Origin: Conexibacter sp. CPCC 206217
Lineage (GTDB): Bacteria; Actinomycetota; Thermoleophilia; Solirubrobacterales; Solirubrobacteraceae
DNA length: 64,000 nucleotides
Direction: 5' to 3'
Assembly: GCF_030646165.1 (NCBI RefSeq)
Contig: NZ_JAUTDO010000002.1
Span: forward strand, 558,001-622,000
Shown here one piece after another: positions 42,724 to 52,284 of the stretch; position 1 is the stretch's first letter; each line of letters starts with the position of its first letter. Made by a program: the position numbers and the translations under genes. Below the pieces are notes generated by a model that saw only the letters and a list, made by a program, of their open reading frames with translations, was not told the origin of the DNA and made no database searches.

Positions 42724-44277
42724 TCAGGCTCCGATCGACGCGTTCGTCAACTGGCCGTCGACACGTCGCCACGTCCCGCGCGGGTTCGCGTCGCGCAGGG
42801 CTTGCGGCAGCAGCTCCTGCGGCGCGTCCTGCCAGCAGACCGGCCGCTGGAAGCGACGGGTCGCGGTCATTCCGACGGAGGTCTCGCCGGGCGCGGTCGT
42901 CGCGGGATAGGGGCCTCCGTGCTGCATCGCCCACGTGACGGCGACACCGGTCGGCCAGCCGTCGAAGACGACGCGGCCGCAGCGGCGCTCCAACGCGGCG
43001 GACAGCTGCTGTGCGAGTTCGGGCTCGGCGGCGACGTCGGCGTGCAGCGCGGTCGCGAGCTGACCGTCGAACGCGCGCACCGCCGTCAGCAGCTCGTCCT
43101 GGGAGGCGTAGCGGGCCAGCAGCGCGAACGGCCCGAAGCACTCCTCGCGCAACGCGGGCGCGGTCGCGAGCGCCGTGGCGCTGGTCTCGTAGGTCGCCGC
43201 GTCGATGCGGAAGCCGGGCTCCTGACGAGCCGACGACGGCGTCAGCGGGCGCACGTCGTCGCGCGCGGCGAGGTCGGCGAGCTGATCGACGAGCGCGTCG
43301 CGCATGCGAGCCGTCAGCATCACCAGCGGCTGCGCCGCGGCCAGTCGCTCGGCGACGTCGGCGCACCAGCGATCGCCCTCCTCCCCCTCCGGCACGAGCA
43401 CGACGCCGGGCTTCGTGCAGAGCTGCCCGGCCGCGCCGGTGATCGAGGCGACGAACGTCTGCGCGATCTCCGCGCCGCGTCGGCGCAGGGCTCCTGCGGT
43501 CACGACGGCCGGGTTGACGCTGCCCATCTCCGCGAACACGGGGATCGGCCGCTCGCGTGCGGCGGCGAGGTCGAACAGCGCCCGGCCGCCCTTCGTCGAG
43601 CCGGTGAAGGCGACGGCCGCGATCTCCTGCGCGCGCACGAGCGCCGCCCCGATCTCCGGCGTGTCGCCCTGCACGAGCGCAAATGCCGCCGCCGGCAGCT
43701 GCGCCTCCTCGATCGCAGCGGCGACATGGTCGGCGACCGCGCGGTTCAAGCCCGGCTGAGCGGGATGCCCCTTCGCGACGACCGGGCAGCCGACGGCGAG
43801 CGCGGCCGCGGTGTCGCCGCCGGCGACACCGAAGGCGAACGGGAAGTTGCTGGCGCCGAAGACCGCGACCGGCCCGACCGGGACGAGCATGCGCCGCAGG
43901 TCTGGGCGGGGTGCCGGCGCGGCGTCGGGATCGGCGCGGTCGATGATCGGTTCGAGATGCGCGCCGTCGGCGACGACGTCCGCGAGCGCCTCCAGCTGAA
44001 CGCAGGTGCGCTCCAGCTCTCCCGCGGCGCGCGCGGCGGGCAAGCCGGACTCCCGCTGGAAGCGATCTCGCAGCCGCTCGCCGTCCGCGCGCAGGCGCGC
44101 GGCGGCGCCGCGCAGCGCAGCGGCGCGGCGATCGGTGTCGTGGAGCCGTGCGTCGGAGCACGCGGCGGCGGCCGCGGCGGTCAGCTCGGGAATCGCCGAC
44201 GGCGGCGTTGCGGGGTGGGCGTCGAGGCGCTCGCCGGAACGCGGATCGGTGGCGGAGATCGTCGTCTCGGGGGTCAT
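42724..44277 (-). CDS. NADP-dependent aldehyde dehydrogenase, ketoglutarate-semialdehyde type
   Basis: A 517-residue aldehyde dehydrogenase. The region VGPVAVFGASNFPFAFGVAGGDTAAAL, then FTGSTKGGRALFDLAAARERPIPVFAEMGSVNP and TGAAGQLCTKPGVVLVP, is characteristic of alpha-ketoglutaric-semialdehyde (2,5-dioxovalerate) dehydrogenases; the catalytic Glu (AEMGS) and Cys (GQLC) are present. The product would be 2-oxoglutarate. It is the last gene of the nine-gene operon and overlaps the RraA-like gene by four bases. With a DapA-family dehydratase in the same operon this resembles the end of hexarate or pentose oxidative pathways. Confidence 0.87.
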   Translation of the reverse strand: MTPETTISATDPRSGERLDAHPATPPSAIPELTAAAAAACSDARLHDTDRRAAALRGAAARLRADGERLRDRFQRESGLPAARAAGELERTCVQLEALADVVADGAHLEPIIDRADPDAAPAPRPDLRRMLVPVGPVAVFGASNFPFAFGVAGGDTAAALAVGCPVVAKGHPAQPGLNRAVADHVAAAIEEAQLPAAAFALVQGDTPEIGAALVRAQEIAAVAFTGSTKGGRALFDLAAARERPIPVFAEMGSVNPAVVTAGALRRRGAEIAQTFVASITGAAGQLCTKPGVVLVPEGEEGDRWCADVAERLAAAQPLVMLTARMRDALVDQLADLAARDDVRPLTPSSARQEPGFRIDAATYETSATALATAPALREECFGPFALLARYASQDELLTAVRAFDGQLATALHADVAAEPELAQQLSAALERRCGRVVFDGWPTGVAVTWAMQHGGPYPATTAPGETSVGMTATRRFQRPVCWQDAPQELLPQALRDANPRGTWRRVDGQLTNASIGA

Positions 44278-44999
44278 CGGCTGCCGTCGCGGTAGCGCTG
44301 CAGCAGTTCCTCGCCGGGCGGATAGGTGCCGCGCAGCGGCGCGCCGCCGTCGACCTGGGCGAGCACGAACTCCTCCAGGCGCTCCTGCTCGGCGGCGGCA
44401 TGGGCGACCTCGGCCGCCAGCTCGCGCGGGATGCAGACGACGCCCTCGCCGTCGCCGACGATCACGTCCCCGGGATAGACCGCGACCTCCGCGCAGCCGA
44501 TCGGCACCTGCATGTCGACCGCGTGATGCTGGGCGAGGTTCGTCATCGCCGAGGCGCCGGCGGCGAACGCCGGCATCGCCAGCTCGCGGATCTCCGGCGT
44601 GTCGCGCAGGGCGCCGTCGGTCACCAGCCCGGCGGCGCCGCGGCGCATCAGGCGCGTGGCGAGGATGTTGCCGGCGGAGGCCGCGCGACCCTGCCCACGG
44701 CAGTCCATCACGAGCACCTGCCCCGGTCCGACCGACTCGACCGCGCGCCGTTGCGGATGGTCGTAGTCCTTGAAGACGGCCAGCACGTCGACGTCCTCGC
44801 GCGCCGGCACGTAGCGCAGCGTGAACGCCTCGCCGACCATGTTCGCGTTGGCCGGGTTCAGCGGCGCAACGCCTGCCAGGTAGGTGTTGCGCAACCCGCG
44901 CGCGAACAGCTGCGTCGTGATCGTGGCGGTGCTCGTCTGCCGCAGCGCGGCGATCACCTCTGCGCCGAGCGGCTCGGCGACCTGCGGTGTGGAAGTCAT
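44274..44999 (-). CDS. RraA-like / HMG-aldolase family protein
   Basis: A 241-residue protein of the RraA superfamily, whose members are either RNase E inhibitors or class II 4-hydroxy-4-methyl-2-oxoglutarate/4-carboxy-4-hydroxy-2-oxoadipate aldolases. Motifs: FTLRYVPAREDVD, GQVLVMDCRGQGRAASAGNIL, RGAAGLVTDGALRDTPEI and VYPGDVIVGDGEGVVCIPRELA; the Arg-Asp of GALRDTPEI is the metal/substrate motif of the aldolases. In this catabolic operon an aldolase or oxaloacetate-decarboxylase role is more likely than RNase control. Overlaps both neighbours by four bases. Confidence 0.84.
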   Translation of the reverse strand: MTSTPQVAEPLGAEVIAALRQTSTATITTQLFARGLRNTYLAGVAPLNPANANMVGEAFTLRYVPAREDVDVLAVFKDYDHPQRRAVESVGPGQVLVMDCRGQGRAASAGNILATRLMRRGAAGLVTDGALRDTPEIRELAMPAFAAGASAMTNLAQHHAVDMQVPIGCAEVAVYPGDVIVGDGEGVVCIPRELAAEVAHAAAEQERLEEFVLAQVDGGAPLRGTYPPGEELLQRYRDGSR

Positions 45000-46654
45000 C
45001 GTTCTCCTCTGGAAGGTGGGGACGCGAGCAGCTCGGCCAGGCGCACGCCGGGCGCGATCAGGTCGGGGTCGGTGCGCACCGCCACGAGCGCGGGCCCGGG
45101 CATCGCCTGCGCGGCCTGCAGCGCAGCCTCGAGCTGCGACTCCGTCCGGACCGTCCAGCCGTGCGCACCGAGCGCGGTCGCCCAGCGACCGAAGTCGGGC
45201 AGGCCGATCTCGGTCGCCGGCTCGACGCGCCCGGCGGCGCGCGCCTCGTGCATCGCGATCGTCCCGTAGAGGCCGTTCTGGAAGACGACGACGAGGATGT
45301 CCGCGCCGCAGCGCACGGCCGTCTCCAGCTCCTGGCCGGTCATCAGCGCGCCGCCGTCGCCGACCACGGCGACGACGCGTGCGGCGGGGTCGGCGAGCTT
45401 CGCTGCCACGGCGGCCGGCACCGCGTAGCCCATCGCGCCGTTGGCCGGCGCCAGCAGCGCGCCACCCGGCTCGAAGCGCCAGTGGCGGTGCAGGAAGGCG
45501 GAGAAGTTGCCCGCGTCGTTGGTGACGATCGCCGCACCGCCGATCGCGCGATGCAGCGCCGCGACCGCGCGCGCGGGGTCGACGCCGGCGCCGTCGCCCG
45601 CGGACGGCGGCGGTTGAGCGGCGGCGTGGTACGCGCCGTGCGCATCTGACCAATCGCGTCCGCTCGTACGGTCGGGAAGGCGGTCGAGCAGCGCCTGCAG
45701 GGTCTCGGCGACGTCCTCGCCGAGACCCTCGGCGTCGGGCGGGAGGGCACTGTCCGGACCGATCGAGAGGACCCGCTGACCCGTTTGAGGCAGACGCCCC
45801 TGCTGCCCGGTCAGGTCGTCCAGGCGCGTCCCGGCCAGCAGCAGCAGATCGGCCTCCAGCGCCGGCGCCAGCAGCTGCGGCGGCGTCGCGATCACGAGCT
45901 GCCCGATGCAGTTGGGATGCGCGTCGGGGAAGACGTTCTGGCGCCGGAAGGCGGTCAGCACGCCGAGCCCGGCGCGCTCCGCCAGCGCCACGAGCTGCTC
46001 GCGCGCGTGCGCCGCGCCGCCTCCGGCGATCATCACCGGCTGGCGCGCCGCCGCGAGCGCCGCGGCGGCTGCGTCGAGTGCGGACGGGTCGGCCGCCGAC
46101 GCCTGCCGCGGCTGCACGCCGCGCGCGTCCAGCGGTCCTGCCACGCCCTGCCAGAGATCCTCCGGAACCGCGACCGCGACCGGGCCGGGCCGTCCTTCAC
46201 GCGCCACCCGGAGCGCTCTCGCCAGCAGTGCGGGCAGCTCCGCGCTCGTGCGCGCGGTGACGGCCCATTTCGTGATCGGCGCGTAGAAGGCGGCGAGGTC
46301 GATCTCCTGCAGCGCGCCGCTGCCGATCCGGCCGACCGGCACCTGCCCGAGGATCGCCAGCAGCGGGGTCCCGTCCTCGTGGGCCGTCTGCACGCCGATC
46401 GCGAGGTTCGAGGAGCCGGGCGCGCGGCTGGCGAGCGCGACCGCGATCCCGCCCGTCAAGCGCGCCTCGGCGTCGGCCATGAAGGCGGCGCCGCTCTCGT
46501 GGCGCGTCGAGACGACCTCGATCCGCGGATCGTCGGCGAGCGCGAGCAGGAGACCGAGGAACGACTCGCCGGGCACCGTGTAGCAACGCCGCACACCGGC
46601 CGCGGCGAGCAGCTCGCAGGCCGCCTCGGCAGCGTTCAGACGCTCGCCGGCCAT
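44996..46654 (-). CDS. Thiamine-diphosphate-dependent enzyme (acetolactate-synthase-like)
   Basis: A 552-residue ThDP enzyme with the three expected domains. The catalytic Glu lies in VSTRHESGAAFMADAEAR near residue 53; the ThDP/Mg motif is GDGGALMTGQELETAVRCGA followed by QNGLYGTI; the central domain has PVMIAGGGAAHAREQL. The closest types are acetolactate-synthase-like catabolic carboligases and decarboxylases of 2-keto acids. I see no small regulatory subunit nearby, arguing against branched-chain synthesis. It overlaps the DapA-family gene by 19 bp. The keto acid or aldehyde it uses may come from the neighbouring aldolase-type enzymes. Confidence 0.86.
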   Translation of the reverse strand: MAGERLNAAEAACELLAAAGVRRCYTVPGESFLGLLLALADDPRIEVVSTRHESGAAFMADAEARLTGGIAVALASRAPGSSNLAIGVQTAHEDGTPLLAILGQVPVGRIGSGALQEIDLAAFYAPITKWAVTARTSAELPALLARALRVAREGRPGPVAVAVPEDLWQGVAGPLDARGVQPRQASAADPSALDAAAAALAAARQPVMIAGGGAAHAREQLVALAERAGLGVLTAFRRQNVFPDAHPNCIGQLVIATPPQLLAPALEADLLLLAGTRLDDLTGQQGRLPQTGQRVLSIGPDSALPPDAEGLGEDVAETLQALLDRLPDRTSGRDWSDAHGAYHAAAQPPPSAGDGAGVDPARAVAALHRAIGGAAIVTNDAGNFSAFLHRHWRFEPGGALLAPANGAMGYAVPAAVAAKLADPAARVVAVVGDGGALMTGQELETAVRCGADILVVVFQNGLYGTIAMHEARAAGRVEPATEIGLPDFGRWATALGAHGWTVRTESQLEAALQAAQAMPGPALVAVRTDPDLIAPGVRLAELLASPPSRGER

Positions 46655-47562
46655 GCCCGCACGATCCCCGCCAGCGCCTCCGCGGCGCGCGCGTCGAGCG
46701 GCTCGCACGGTGCGCGCACCTCGCCGGCGTCGGCACCCGTCAGCGCGAGCGCCGCCTTGACGACGGCGACGTTGTGACGTCCGCCCGCGCGTGTCCGCAG
46801 CAGCTCGAACGGCAGCAGCGGCCGCAGCGCCGCGGCCAGCGCATCGAAATCCCCGGCACGGCTCGCGCGCCAGACGGCCAGCGACAGGTCGGGCCGGACG
46901 TTGGCGATGCCCGAGGTGAAGCCGACCAGACCCAGCGCCCGCATGGGCGCGACCATCGACTCCGCCAGCCCGCATGTCCACGTGCAGGCGTCGCGCACGC
47001 CCGGACGCTCCAGCAGCGTGCCGAGCACGTGCAGGTCGTGCCGCGCGTACTTGACGCCGACGATCTGCGGATGCAGCGCCAGCTCGGCGAGCGCGTCGGC
47101 GCCGAGCCGGGGGGTGCGTACGTACAGCACGACCGGCAGCGGCGAGCGATCCGCGAACTCGGTGATCAGCCCGACGATGCCGCGCTCGCCCGCGAGCGGA
47201 TCGGGCGGGTCGTGCAGCATCACCGCGTCGTAGCCGAGTCGCTCGGCCTCGGAGGCCGACTCGAGCGCCTCCGAGAGCGCCCCCGTGACGCCCGCGATCA
47301 GGCCGGCGCGCGTGCGCCCGCGCGCCGTCGCGGCGAGCACCGCGCGCCGCTCCTCGGCGTTCAGCTGGAACACCTCACCGGTGTTGCCGAGCGCGGTCAG
47401 CGTGTGCACGCCGGCACTGTCGAGGACGGCCGTGAGCCGCTCCAGCGCCTCGAGGTCGACCTCGCCGCCGGTGCGCTCGAACGGCGTCGGCAGGACCGCC
47501 ACGACGCCGCTGAGCAGCTGCGGCAGCTCCCGCGCCGCCGGCGCCTGATCGGTGGTCGTCAC
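46636..47562 (-). CDS. DapA-family lyase/dehydratase
   Basis: A 308-residue (beta/alpha)8-barrel of the dihydrodipicolinate synthase / N-acetylneuraminate lyase family. It has the family start SGVVAVLPTPFERTGGEVDLEAL, the substrate loop ALGNTGEVFQL, a Tyr in LPVVLYVRTPRLG and the Schiff-base Lys in QIVGVKYARHD. The C-terminal RHNVAVVKAALALTG resembles 5-dehydro-4-deoxyglucarate dehydratases, which produce 2,5-dioxovalerate, the substrate of the aldehyde dehydrogenase ending this operon. Biosynthetic DapA is less likely from context. GTG 47562 overlaps the cupin stop as GTGA. Confidence 0.85.
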   Translation of the reverse strand: MTTTDQAPAARELPQLLSGVVAVLPTPFERTGGEVDLEALERLTAVLDSAGVHTLTALGNTGEVFQLNAEERRAVLAATARGRTRAGLIAGVTGALSEALESASEAERLGYDAVMLHDPPDPLAGERGIVGLITEFADRSPLPVVLYVRTPRLGADALAELALHPQIVGVKYARHDLHVLGTLLERPGVRDACTWTCGLAESMVAPMRALGLVGFTSGIANVRPDLSLAVWRASRAGDFDALAAALRPLLPFELLRTRAGGRHNVAVVKAALALTGADAGEVRAPCEPLDARAAEALAGIVRAWPASV

Positions 47563-48365
47563 GACGCCTGCTCGCCGAAGAAGGGGAATCTCGCCTGGTA
47601 GGCGGCGAGCAGCTGCGGCCAGCGCGGCTCGTCGACGTAGGTGACGGTGACCGTCCCGTCGAAGCCGCCGCCGGTCGCGCGGAAGAAGCGGAGGTTGCCG
47701 GTGTGCGTGTACTTCGGCAGATGGCGCGCGTTCTCCGGACGCCAGTTGTAGGTCCCGACGACCATCTCGGCCGGCTCGCCGTCGGGCCCGAGCACGATCA
47801 TGTCGCCGCGCAGCATGAAGCCCTCGTCGGCGGGGTCGTGCCACTCGGCCGTGACCTGGCCCATCCCCGCCGGCAGCGCCGAGAAGCCGCTGACGTCACC
47901 GCTGACCGGGTCGCGGCGGAGGATCTTGACGACGTGCAGGATCGGCTCGGTGAAGCCGGTGTCGGTTCTCGCCTCGGTGACGCGCACCATCCACTGCATC
48001 GACTCCGGATCGACGACGATCCGCTCGCCCCCGCCCGCACCCGGCGCGCCGATCACGATCAGCGCGCGCGTCGGCCCGGCGGCCTCCACGCGAGCGCTCT
48101 CGCCCGTCGGCACGTACGCGTAGCGCCCGGCGCCGACCGCCTCGCCGTCGAGCGTCAGGCCGCCGTCCAGGACCAGCAGCTCGTAGCCGCGGTCGAGCCG
48201 CTGGTCGACCGCGTAGCCGGCCGGCAGCTCCGCCAGGGCCGTCAACGCTCCCGTCTCCTCGTCGCGCGAGAGGACACGCCACGGCGCGCCGGCGAACGGG
48301 CCGTCGGCCGCCTCCGCGAGCGGGACGTCGCGGTAGTGCAGGTCTTCGACATGGGCACGGGCCAT
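47559..48365 (-). CDS. Bicupin protein (DUF4437/ChrR-like)
   Basis: A 268-residue protein of two cupin-like halves. The first half has LTALAELPAGYAVDQRLDRGYELLVLDGGLTLDGEAVGAGRYAYVPTG in pieces, the second ILHVVKILRRDP, LPAGMGQVTAEWHDPADEGFML and YVDEPRWPQ. Metal-ligand histidines are sparse in the first cupin, so only the second may bind metal. Cupins of this kind serve as dioxygenases, isomerases or lactonase-like enzymes; no activity can be named. It begins right after the stop of the peptide-transporter ATPase (adjacent codons). Its place at the head of the enzyme genes suggests an early catabolic step. Confidence 0.72.
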   Translation of the reverse strand: MARAHVEDLHYRDVPLAEAADGPFAGAPWRVLSRDEETGALTALAELPAGYAVDQRLDRGYELLVLDGGLTLDGEAVGAGRYAYVPTGESARVEAAGPTRALIVIGAPGAGGGERIVVDPESMQWMVRVTEARTDTGFTEPILHVVKILRRDPVSGDVSGFSALPAGMGQVTAEWHDPADEGFMLRGDMIVLGPDGEPAEMVVGTYNWRPENARHLPKYTHTGNLRFFRATGGGFDGTVTVTYVDEPRWPQLLAAYQARFPFFGEQAS

Positions 48366-50426
48366 TCAGGTCTCCTTCGATCGGTGCGCCGGCGCCGACG
48401 GCGCCGCACGCTGGAGCCGCTCGAGCTCGGCGGCGGGAATGTGGCAACTGATCTGACGGCCGCCCGGCAGCTGCTGGCACGGCGGCGCCTCGGTCTCGCA
48501 GATCGCTCCGAGCTTGCGCGGACAGCGGGTCTGGAAGACGCAGCCGCTCGGCGGGTCCGCGACGCTGGGCGGATCGCCCTGGAGCCGGACACGCGTCGGC
48601 GCCTGCTCGCCGAAGGCGTCGCGCGGCGCCGACAGCAGCGCCTCCGTGTAGGGGTGATGGGGAGGCACGAAGACGTCGGCGGCGGCGCCGATCTCCATCA
48701 CCCGGCCGAGGTACATCACCATGATCCGGTCGGCGATGTACTGGACGATCGCGAGGTCGTGCGAGATGAAGACGAACGCCGTCCCGTGCTCGCGTTGCAG
48801 CGCGACCATCAGGTTGACGATCGCGGCCTGCACGGAGACGTCGAGCGCCGAGGTCGGCTCGTCGCAGACGACGACGCGCGGCGCGCCGGCGAAGGCGCGC
48901 GCGATCGCGACACGCTGCTTCATGCCGCCGGACAGGCCCGCGGGACGTGCGTCGAGCTGTGCGACCGGCAGCCGCACCTCTTCGGCCAGCTCGCCGATCC
49001 GCTCCTCGCGCCGACGCGCCGGCAACGTGCTGAGTCTGCGCAGCGCGCGGCGCAGGATGCGGCGGATCGTGTGGCGCTGGTTGAGCGCCGAGTCAGGGTT
49101 CTGGAAGACGATCTGCAGCGTCCGCACCTGGTCGTCCTCGCGCGCGGCGACCGCGGCGCGCAGCGGTCTGCCGTCGAGCCGCAGACGCGCGCCGTCGTCG
49201 GGCTCCTCGAGCCCGAGCAGCACGCGCGCCAGCGTCGACTTGCCGCTGCCGGACTCGCCGACGACGCCGAGCGTCTCGCCCGCGGCGAGCGCGAAGGAGA
49301 CGTCCTGGAGCACTCTCACGGCGCGCCCGCCGTGGCCGAAGGTCTTGGCGACCTGCTCGACCTCGAGCAACGGCGCGGCCGCGGCGATGCGGTCGGCCGG
49401 CGCGACGGCGACCGCCGCCGCCGGGCGCGCGAGCGCGCCGGCGCGCTCGGGATAGTGGCAGCGGTAGGCGCGGCCGCCCGCGGGTGCGAGGGCGGGCTCG
49501 TCGGTCGCGCAGCGCTCCTCCGAGACGGGGCAGCGTGCGGCGAAGACGCAGCCGCGCTCGACCGATCCGAGCGTCGGCAGCGCGCCGGGGATCGCGACGA
49601 GCCGACCGTCGTCCTTGCGCATGCCCGCTCTCGGGATGCAGCCGACGAGGCTGGCCGTGTACGGGTGCCGCGGCTCGCGGAAGACGTCGCCGACCGGCCC
49701 CTCCTCGGCCAGCCGGCCGGCGTAGAGCACGCCGACGCGGTCGCACATCCGCGCGATCACGTTGAGGTTGTGCGAGATGAAGAGCACGCTGGTGCGCAGC
49801 TCCGCGCGCAGCTCGGCGATCAGGTCGAGCACCTCGGCCTCCACGGTCGCGTCCAGGCCCGTGGTCGGCTCGTCGAGGATCAGCAGCTCCGGCCGCTTGG
49901 CGAGCGCCATCGCGATCACGACGCGCTGCTGCATCCCGCCCGACAGCTCGTGCGGGTAGCGGCGCATCACCAGGTCCGGGTCGGCGATCTTGACCTTGCG
50001 CAGCATCTCGTGCGCGCCCTCGCGCCCCTCCTCCCAGCGCGACCCGCGCACGACGAACGCCTCCGCGATCTGGTCGCCGACGCGCATCGTCGGGTTCAGC
50101 GCGCGGCCGGGCGACTGGTAGACCATCGCCACGACGTCGGTGCGCAGCCTCCGCAGCTCCTCGCCGCGCGCGGCGCCGACGTCACGGCCGGCGACCGTGA
50201 GGGCGCCGCCGCTGACGCGGCCGTTCGCGGGCAGCGCGCCGACGAGCGCGAGCGCCATCGTCGACTTGCCGCAGCCGGACTCGCCGACGAGGCCGTACGA
50301 CTCGCCGGGGGCGATCGCGAGGTCGAGCCCGCGGATCACGCGGCGGTCGCGGCCGCGGACGCGGTAGACGACGTCGAGCTGCTCGGCACGGACCGCGGCG
50401 GCGGCCGGGGCGATCGATGCGGTCAC
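48366..50426 (-). CDS. Peptide-type ABC transporter ATPase, DppD-DppF fusion
   Basis: A 686-residue protein joining the two ATPases that are usually separate in Dpp/Opp transporters. Half 1: Walker A GESGCGKST near residue 50, signature LSGGMQQR, Walker B LLILDEPTTGLD, and the oligopeptide-specific C-terminal cysteine motif (CVFAARCPVSEERC). Half 2: GESGSGKST, LSGGMKQRVAIAR, VCDEPTSALD and again CVFQTRCPRKLGAIC. GTG 50426 overlaps the permease stop as GTGA; the longer open frame upstream is not conserved. It drives import with the two permeases and the large binding protein upstream. Confidence 0.92.
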   Translation of the reverse strand: MTASIAPAAAAVRAEQLDVVYRVRGRDRRVIRGLDLAIAPGESYGLVGESGCGKSTMALALVGALPANGRVSGGALTVAGRDVGAARGEELRRLRTDVVAMVYQSPGRALNPTMRVGDQIAEAFVVRGSRWEEGREGAHEMLRKVKIADPDLVMRRYPHELSGGMQQRVVIAMALAKRPELLILDEPTTGLDATVEAEVLDLIAELRAELRTSVLFISHNLNVIARMCDRVGVLYAGRLAEEGPVGDVFREPRHPYTASLVGCIPRAGMRKDDGRLVAIPGALPTLGSVERGCVFAARCPVSEERCATDEPALAPAGGRAYRCHYPERAGALARPAAAVAVAPADRIAAAAPLLEVEQVAKTFGHGGRAVRVLQDVSFALAAGETLGVVGESGSGKSTLARVLLGLEEPDDGARLRLDGRPLRAAVAAREDDQVRTLQIVFQNPDSALNQRHTIRRILRRALRRLSTLPARRREERIGELAEEVRLPVAQLDARPAGLSGGMKQRVAIARAFAGAPRVVVCDEPTSALDVSVQAAIVNLMVALQREHGTAFVFISHDLAIVQYIADRIMVMYLGRVMEIGAAADVFVPPHHPYTEALLSAPRDAFGEQAPTRVRLQGDPPSVADPPSGCVFQTRCPRKLGAICETEAPPCQQLPGGRQISCHIPAAELERLQRAAPSAPAHRSKET

Positions 50427-51295
50427 TCGCTCAGCGCTCCTTGGACGTTGTCTGCGACGAGGAAGACGGAGACGACCAGCGACGCGATCGCCAGCGCCGG
50501 GAACAGCGCCGTCCACCACGCGCCCGCGGCGAGCACGCCGTAGGAGTCGGCGATCTGCAGCCCCCAGTCGGGCGAGGGCGGCTGGACGCCGAAGCCGAGG
50601 AACGAGAGGCTCGCGACGCTGAAGACCGCCATGCCGACGCGCACCGTGAACTCGACGATCACGATCGGCACGACGTTCGGCAGGATCTCGCCGAACATGA
50701 TGTAGGGCGCCCGCTCGCCGCGCACGCGCGCGGCGGCGACGTACTCGCCCTCGCGCTCGGTCAGCACGGCCGCCCGCACGGTGCGGGCGATCACCCAGCT
50801 GTAGGCGAAGCCGACGACGACCACGAGCGTCAGGTTCGACGGGCCGAGCGCGGTCAGCGCCAGCAGCGCGAGGATCACGCTCGGGAGCGCCATCACCGCT
50901 TCGGCCAGGCGTGAGAGCGCGTCGTCGACGAGCCCGCCGACGTAGCCCATCACGAGCCCTATCGTCGTGCCCAGCAGCGTCGCCAGGCCGGCCGCCAGCA
51001 GCGAGATCGTGAGGATCGCGCGCGCCCCGACGATCACGCGCGAGAAGACGTCGCGCCCGAGCGCGTCGGTCCCGAACCAGTGCGCCGCGGACGGCGCCGC
51101 CAGCGAGTCGGCCGGGTTGGTCGCGTACGGGTCGTCGGGCACGAGCGCCTGCCCGAAGAGGGCGCAGAGGACCCAGAAAAGCAGGATCCCGGCGCCGATC
51201 AGGAAGCTCGGGCGGCGCAGCAGCGCCCGGACCGTCGCGACGCGGCGGGCGCGGCGCGCGGACGGCGCCGCCAAGGGCGTGGAGGTCGCGGTCAT
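50423..51295 (-). CDS. Peptide-type ABC transporter permease (DppC family)
   Basis: A 290-residue inner-membrane permease. It has an N-terminal first helix (PSFLIGAGILLFWVLCALFG), the DppC-type periplasmic segment PDDPYATNPADSLAAPSAAHWFGTDALGRDVFSR, and the ATPase-contact motif EYVAAARVRGERAPYIMFGEILPN near residue 190. Five to six further helices follow. It overlaps the DppB-type permease gene by four bases. The family carries di- and oligopeptides, nickel, opines and some sugars. Confidence 0.92.
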   Translation of the reverse strand: MTATSTPLAAPSARRARRVATVRALLRRPSFLIGAGILLFWVLCALFGQALVPDDPYATNPADSLAAPSAAHWFGTDALGRDVFSRVIVGARAILTISLLAAGLATLLGTTIGLVMGYVGGLVDDALSRLAEAVMALPSVILALLALTALGPSNLTLVVVVGFAYSWVIARTVRAAVLTEREGEYVAAARVRGERAPYIMFGEILPNVVPIVIVEFTVRVGMAVFSVASLSFLGFGVQPPSPDWGLQIADSYGVLAAGAWWTALFPALAIASLVVSVFLVADNVQGALSE

Positions 51296-52248
51296 CGGCC
51301 CGTCACCTGTGCGCGCACACGCGGGTTGACGACCGCCTGCACGACGTCGGCCAGCAGCGTCAGCACGATGTACAGCGCACCGACGATCAGCACCGCGCCC
51401 TGCAGCAGCGGGAAGTCCTTGCGCTGCGCCGCGTTGAAGATCAGCAGCCCGAGGCCCTGGTAGTTGAACAGCCGCTCGATCACGACCAGCCCGCCGACCA
51501 TGTAGCCGATCTGCGTCGCGGTGACCGTGATGCTCGGCAGCAGCGCGTTACGCAGCACGTGACGCCGGATCACCTGGCGCCGCGGCAGCCCCTTGACGGT
51601 CGCCGTGCGCGTCGAGTCGGCGTCGAGCACCTCGATCGTCCCGGCGCGGGCGACGCGCGCGATGTAGCCGAACAGCCCCGCCATCAGCGCCAGCGCCGGC
51701 AGCACGAGGTACTTCAGCTCCTCCAGCGGTCCGGCGCCGGCCGGCGCGGTCGCGGTGATCGGCAGCACCGGCCACCAGATGCCGAGCACCAGCAGCAGGA
51801 CGATGCCGGTGACGAACTCCGGCAGCACGGAGACGACCATCCCGCCGAACGTGATCGCCTTGTCGGCGAATCTGCCGCGGTGCAGCGCCGCGAAGACGCC
51901 GCCCGCCAGCGACAGCGGCACGATCAGCACGACCGCGAAGAGACCGAGCTTGAGCGAGTTGCCGAGCGCGGTGGCGATCAGATCGCCGGCGGAGGACTGA
52001 TAGAGGTACGAGGTGCCGAAGTCGCCGGTCAGGACGCCGCCGAGCCAGTCGAAGTAGCGCTCCAGCAGCGGCCGGTCGTAGCCGAGCTGGCTGTTGAGCT
52101 GCGCCACCGCGGCCGGCGCCGCGTCCTGGCCGAGGATCGCCCGCGCCGGATTGCCCGGCAGCACCTGCGCACCGAGGAACACGCCCACGCTCAACAGCCA
52201 GAGCGTGATCAGGCCGAGGCCGGCGCGGCGGATCAGGAATCGCGTCAT
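51292..52248 (-). CDS. Peptide-type ABC transporter permease (DppB family)
   Basis: A 318-residue inner-membrane permease with the DppB start (RFLIRRAGLGLITLWLLSVGVFLGAQVLPGNPARAILG), six hydrophobic helices and the ATPase-contact loop TIEVLDADSTRTATVKGLPRRQVIRRHVLRNALLPS in its usual place before the last helices. The C-terminus overlaps the next permease start by four bases. It lies 36 bp after the binding-protein gene. Together the two permeases form the heterodimeric channel. Confidence 0.93.
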   Translation of the reverse strand: MTRFLIRRAGLGLITLWLLSVGVFLGAQVLPGNPARAILGQDAAPAAVAQLNSQLGYDRPLLERYFDWLGGVLTGDFGTSYLYQSSAGDLIATALGNSLKLGLFAVVLIVPLSLAGGVFAALHRGRFADKAITFGGMVVSVLPEFVTGIVLLLVLGIWWPVLPITATAPAGAGPLEELKYLVLPALALMAGLFGYIARVARAGTIEVLDADSTRTATVKGLPRRQVIRRHVLRNALLPSITVTATQIGYMVGGLVVIERLFNYQGLGLLIFNAAQRKDFPLLQGAVLIVGALYIVLTLLADVVQAVVNPRVRAQVTGR

Positions 52249-52284
52249 CGTCGGATGGTGCCCTGCGAGCAGAGGCTCAGCGCG

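Noticed and set aside
44996..46654. Biosynthetic acetolactate synthase large subunit
   Set aside because: No small subunit and no branched-chain genes nearby; it sits in a catabolic operon.
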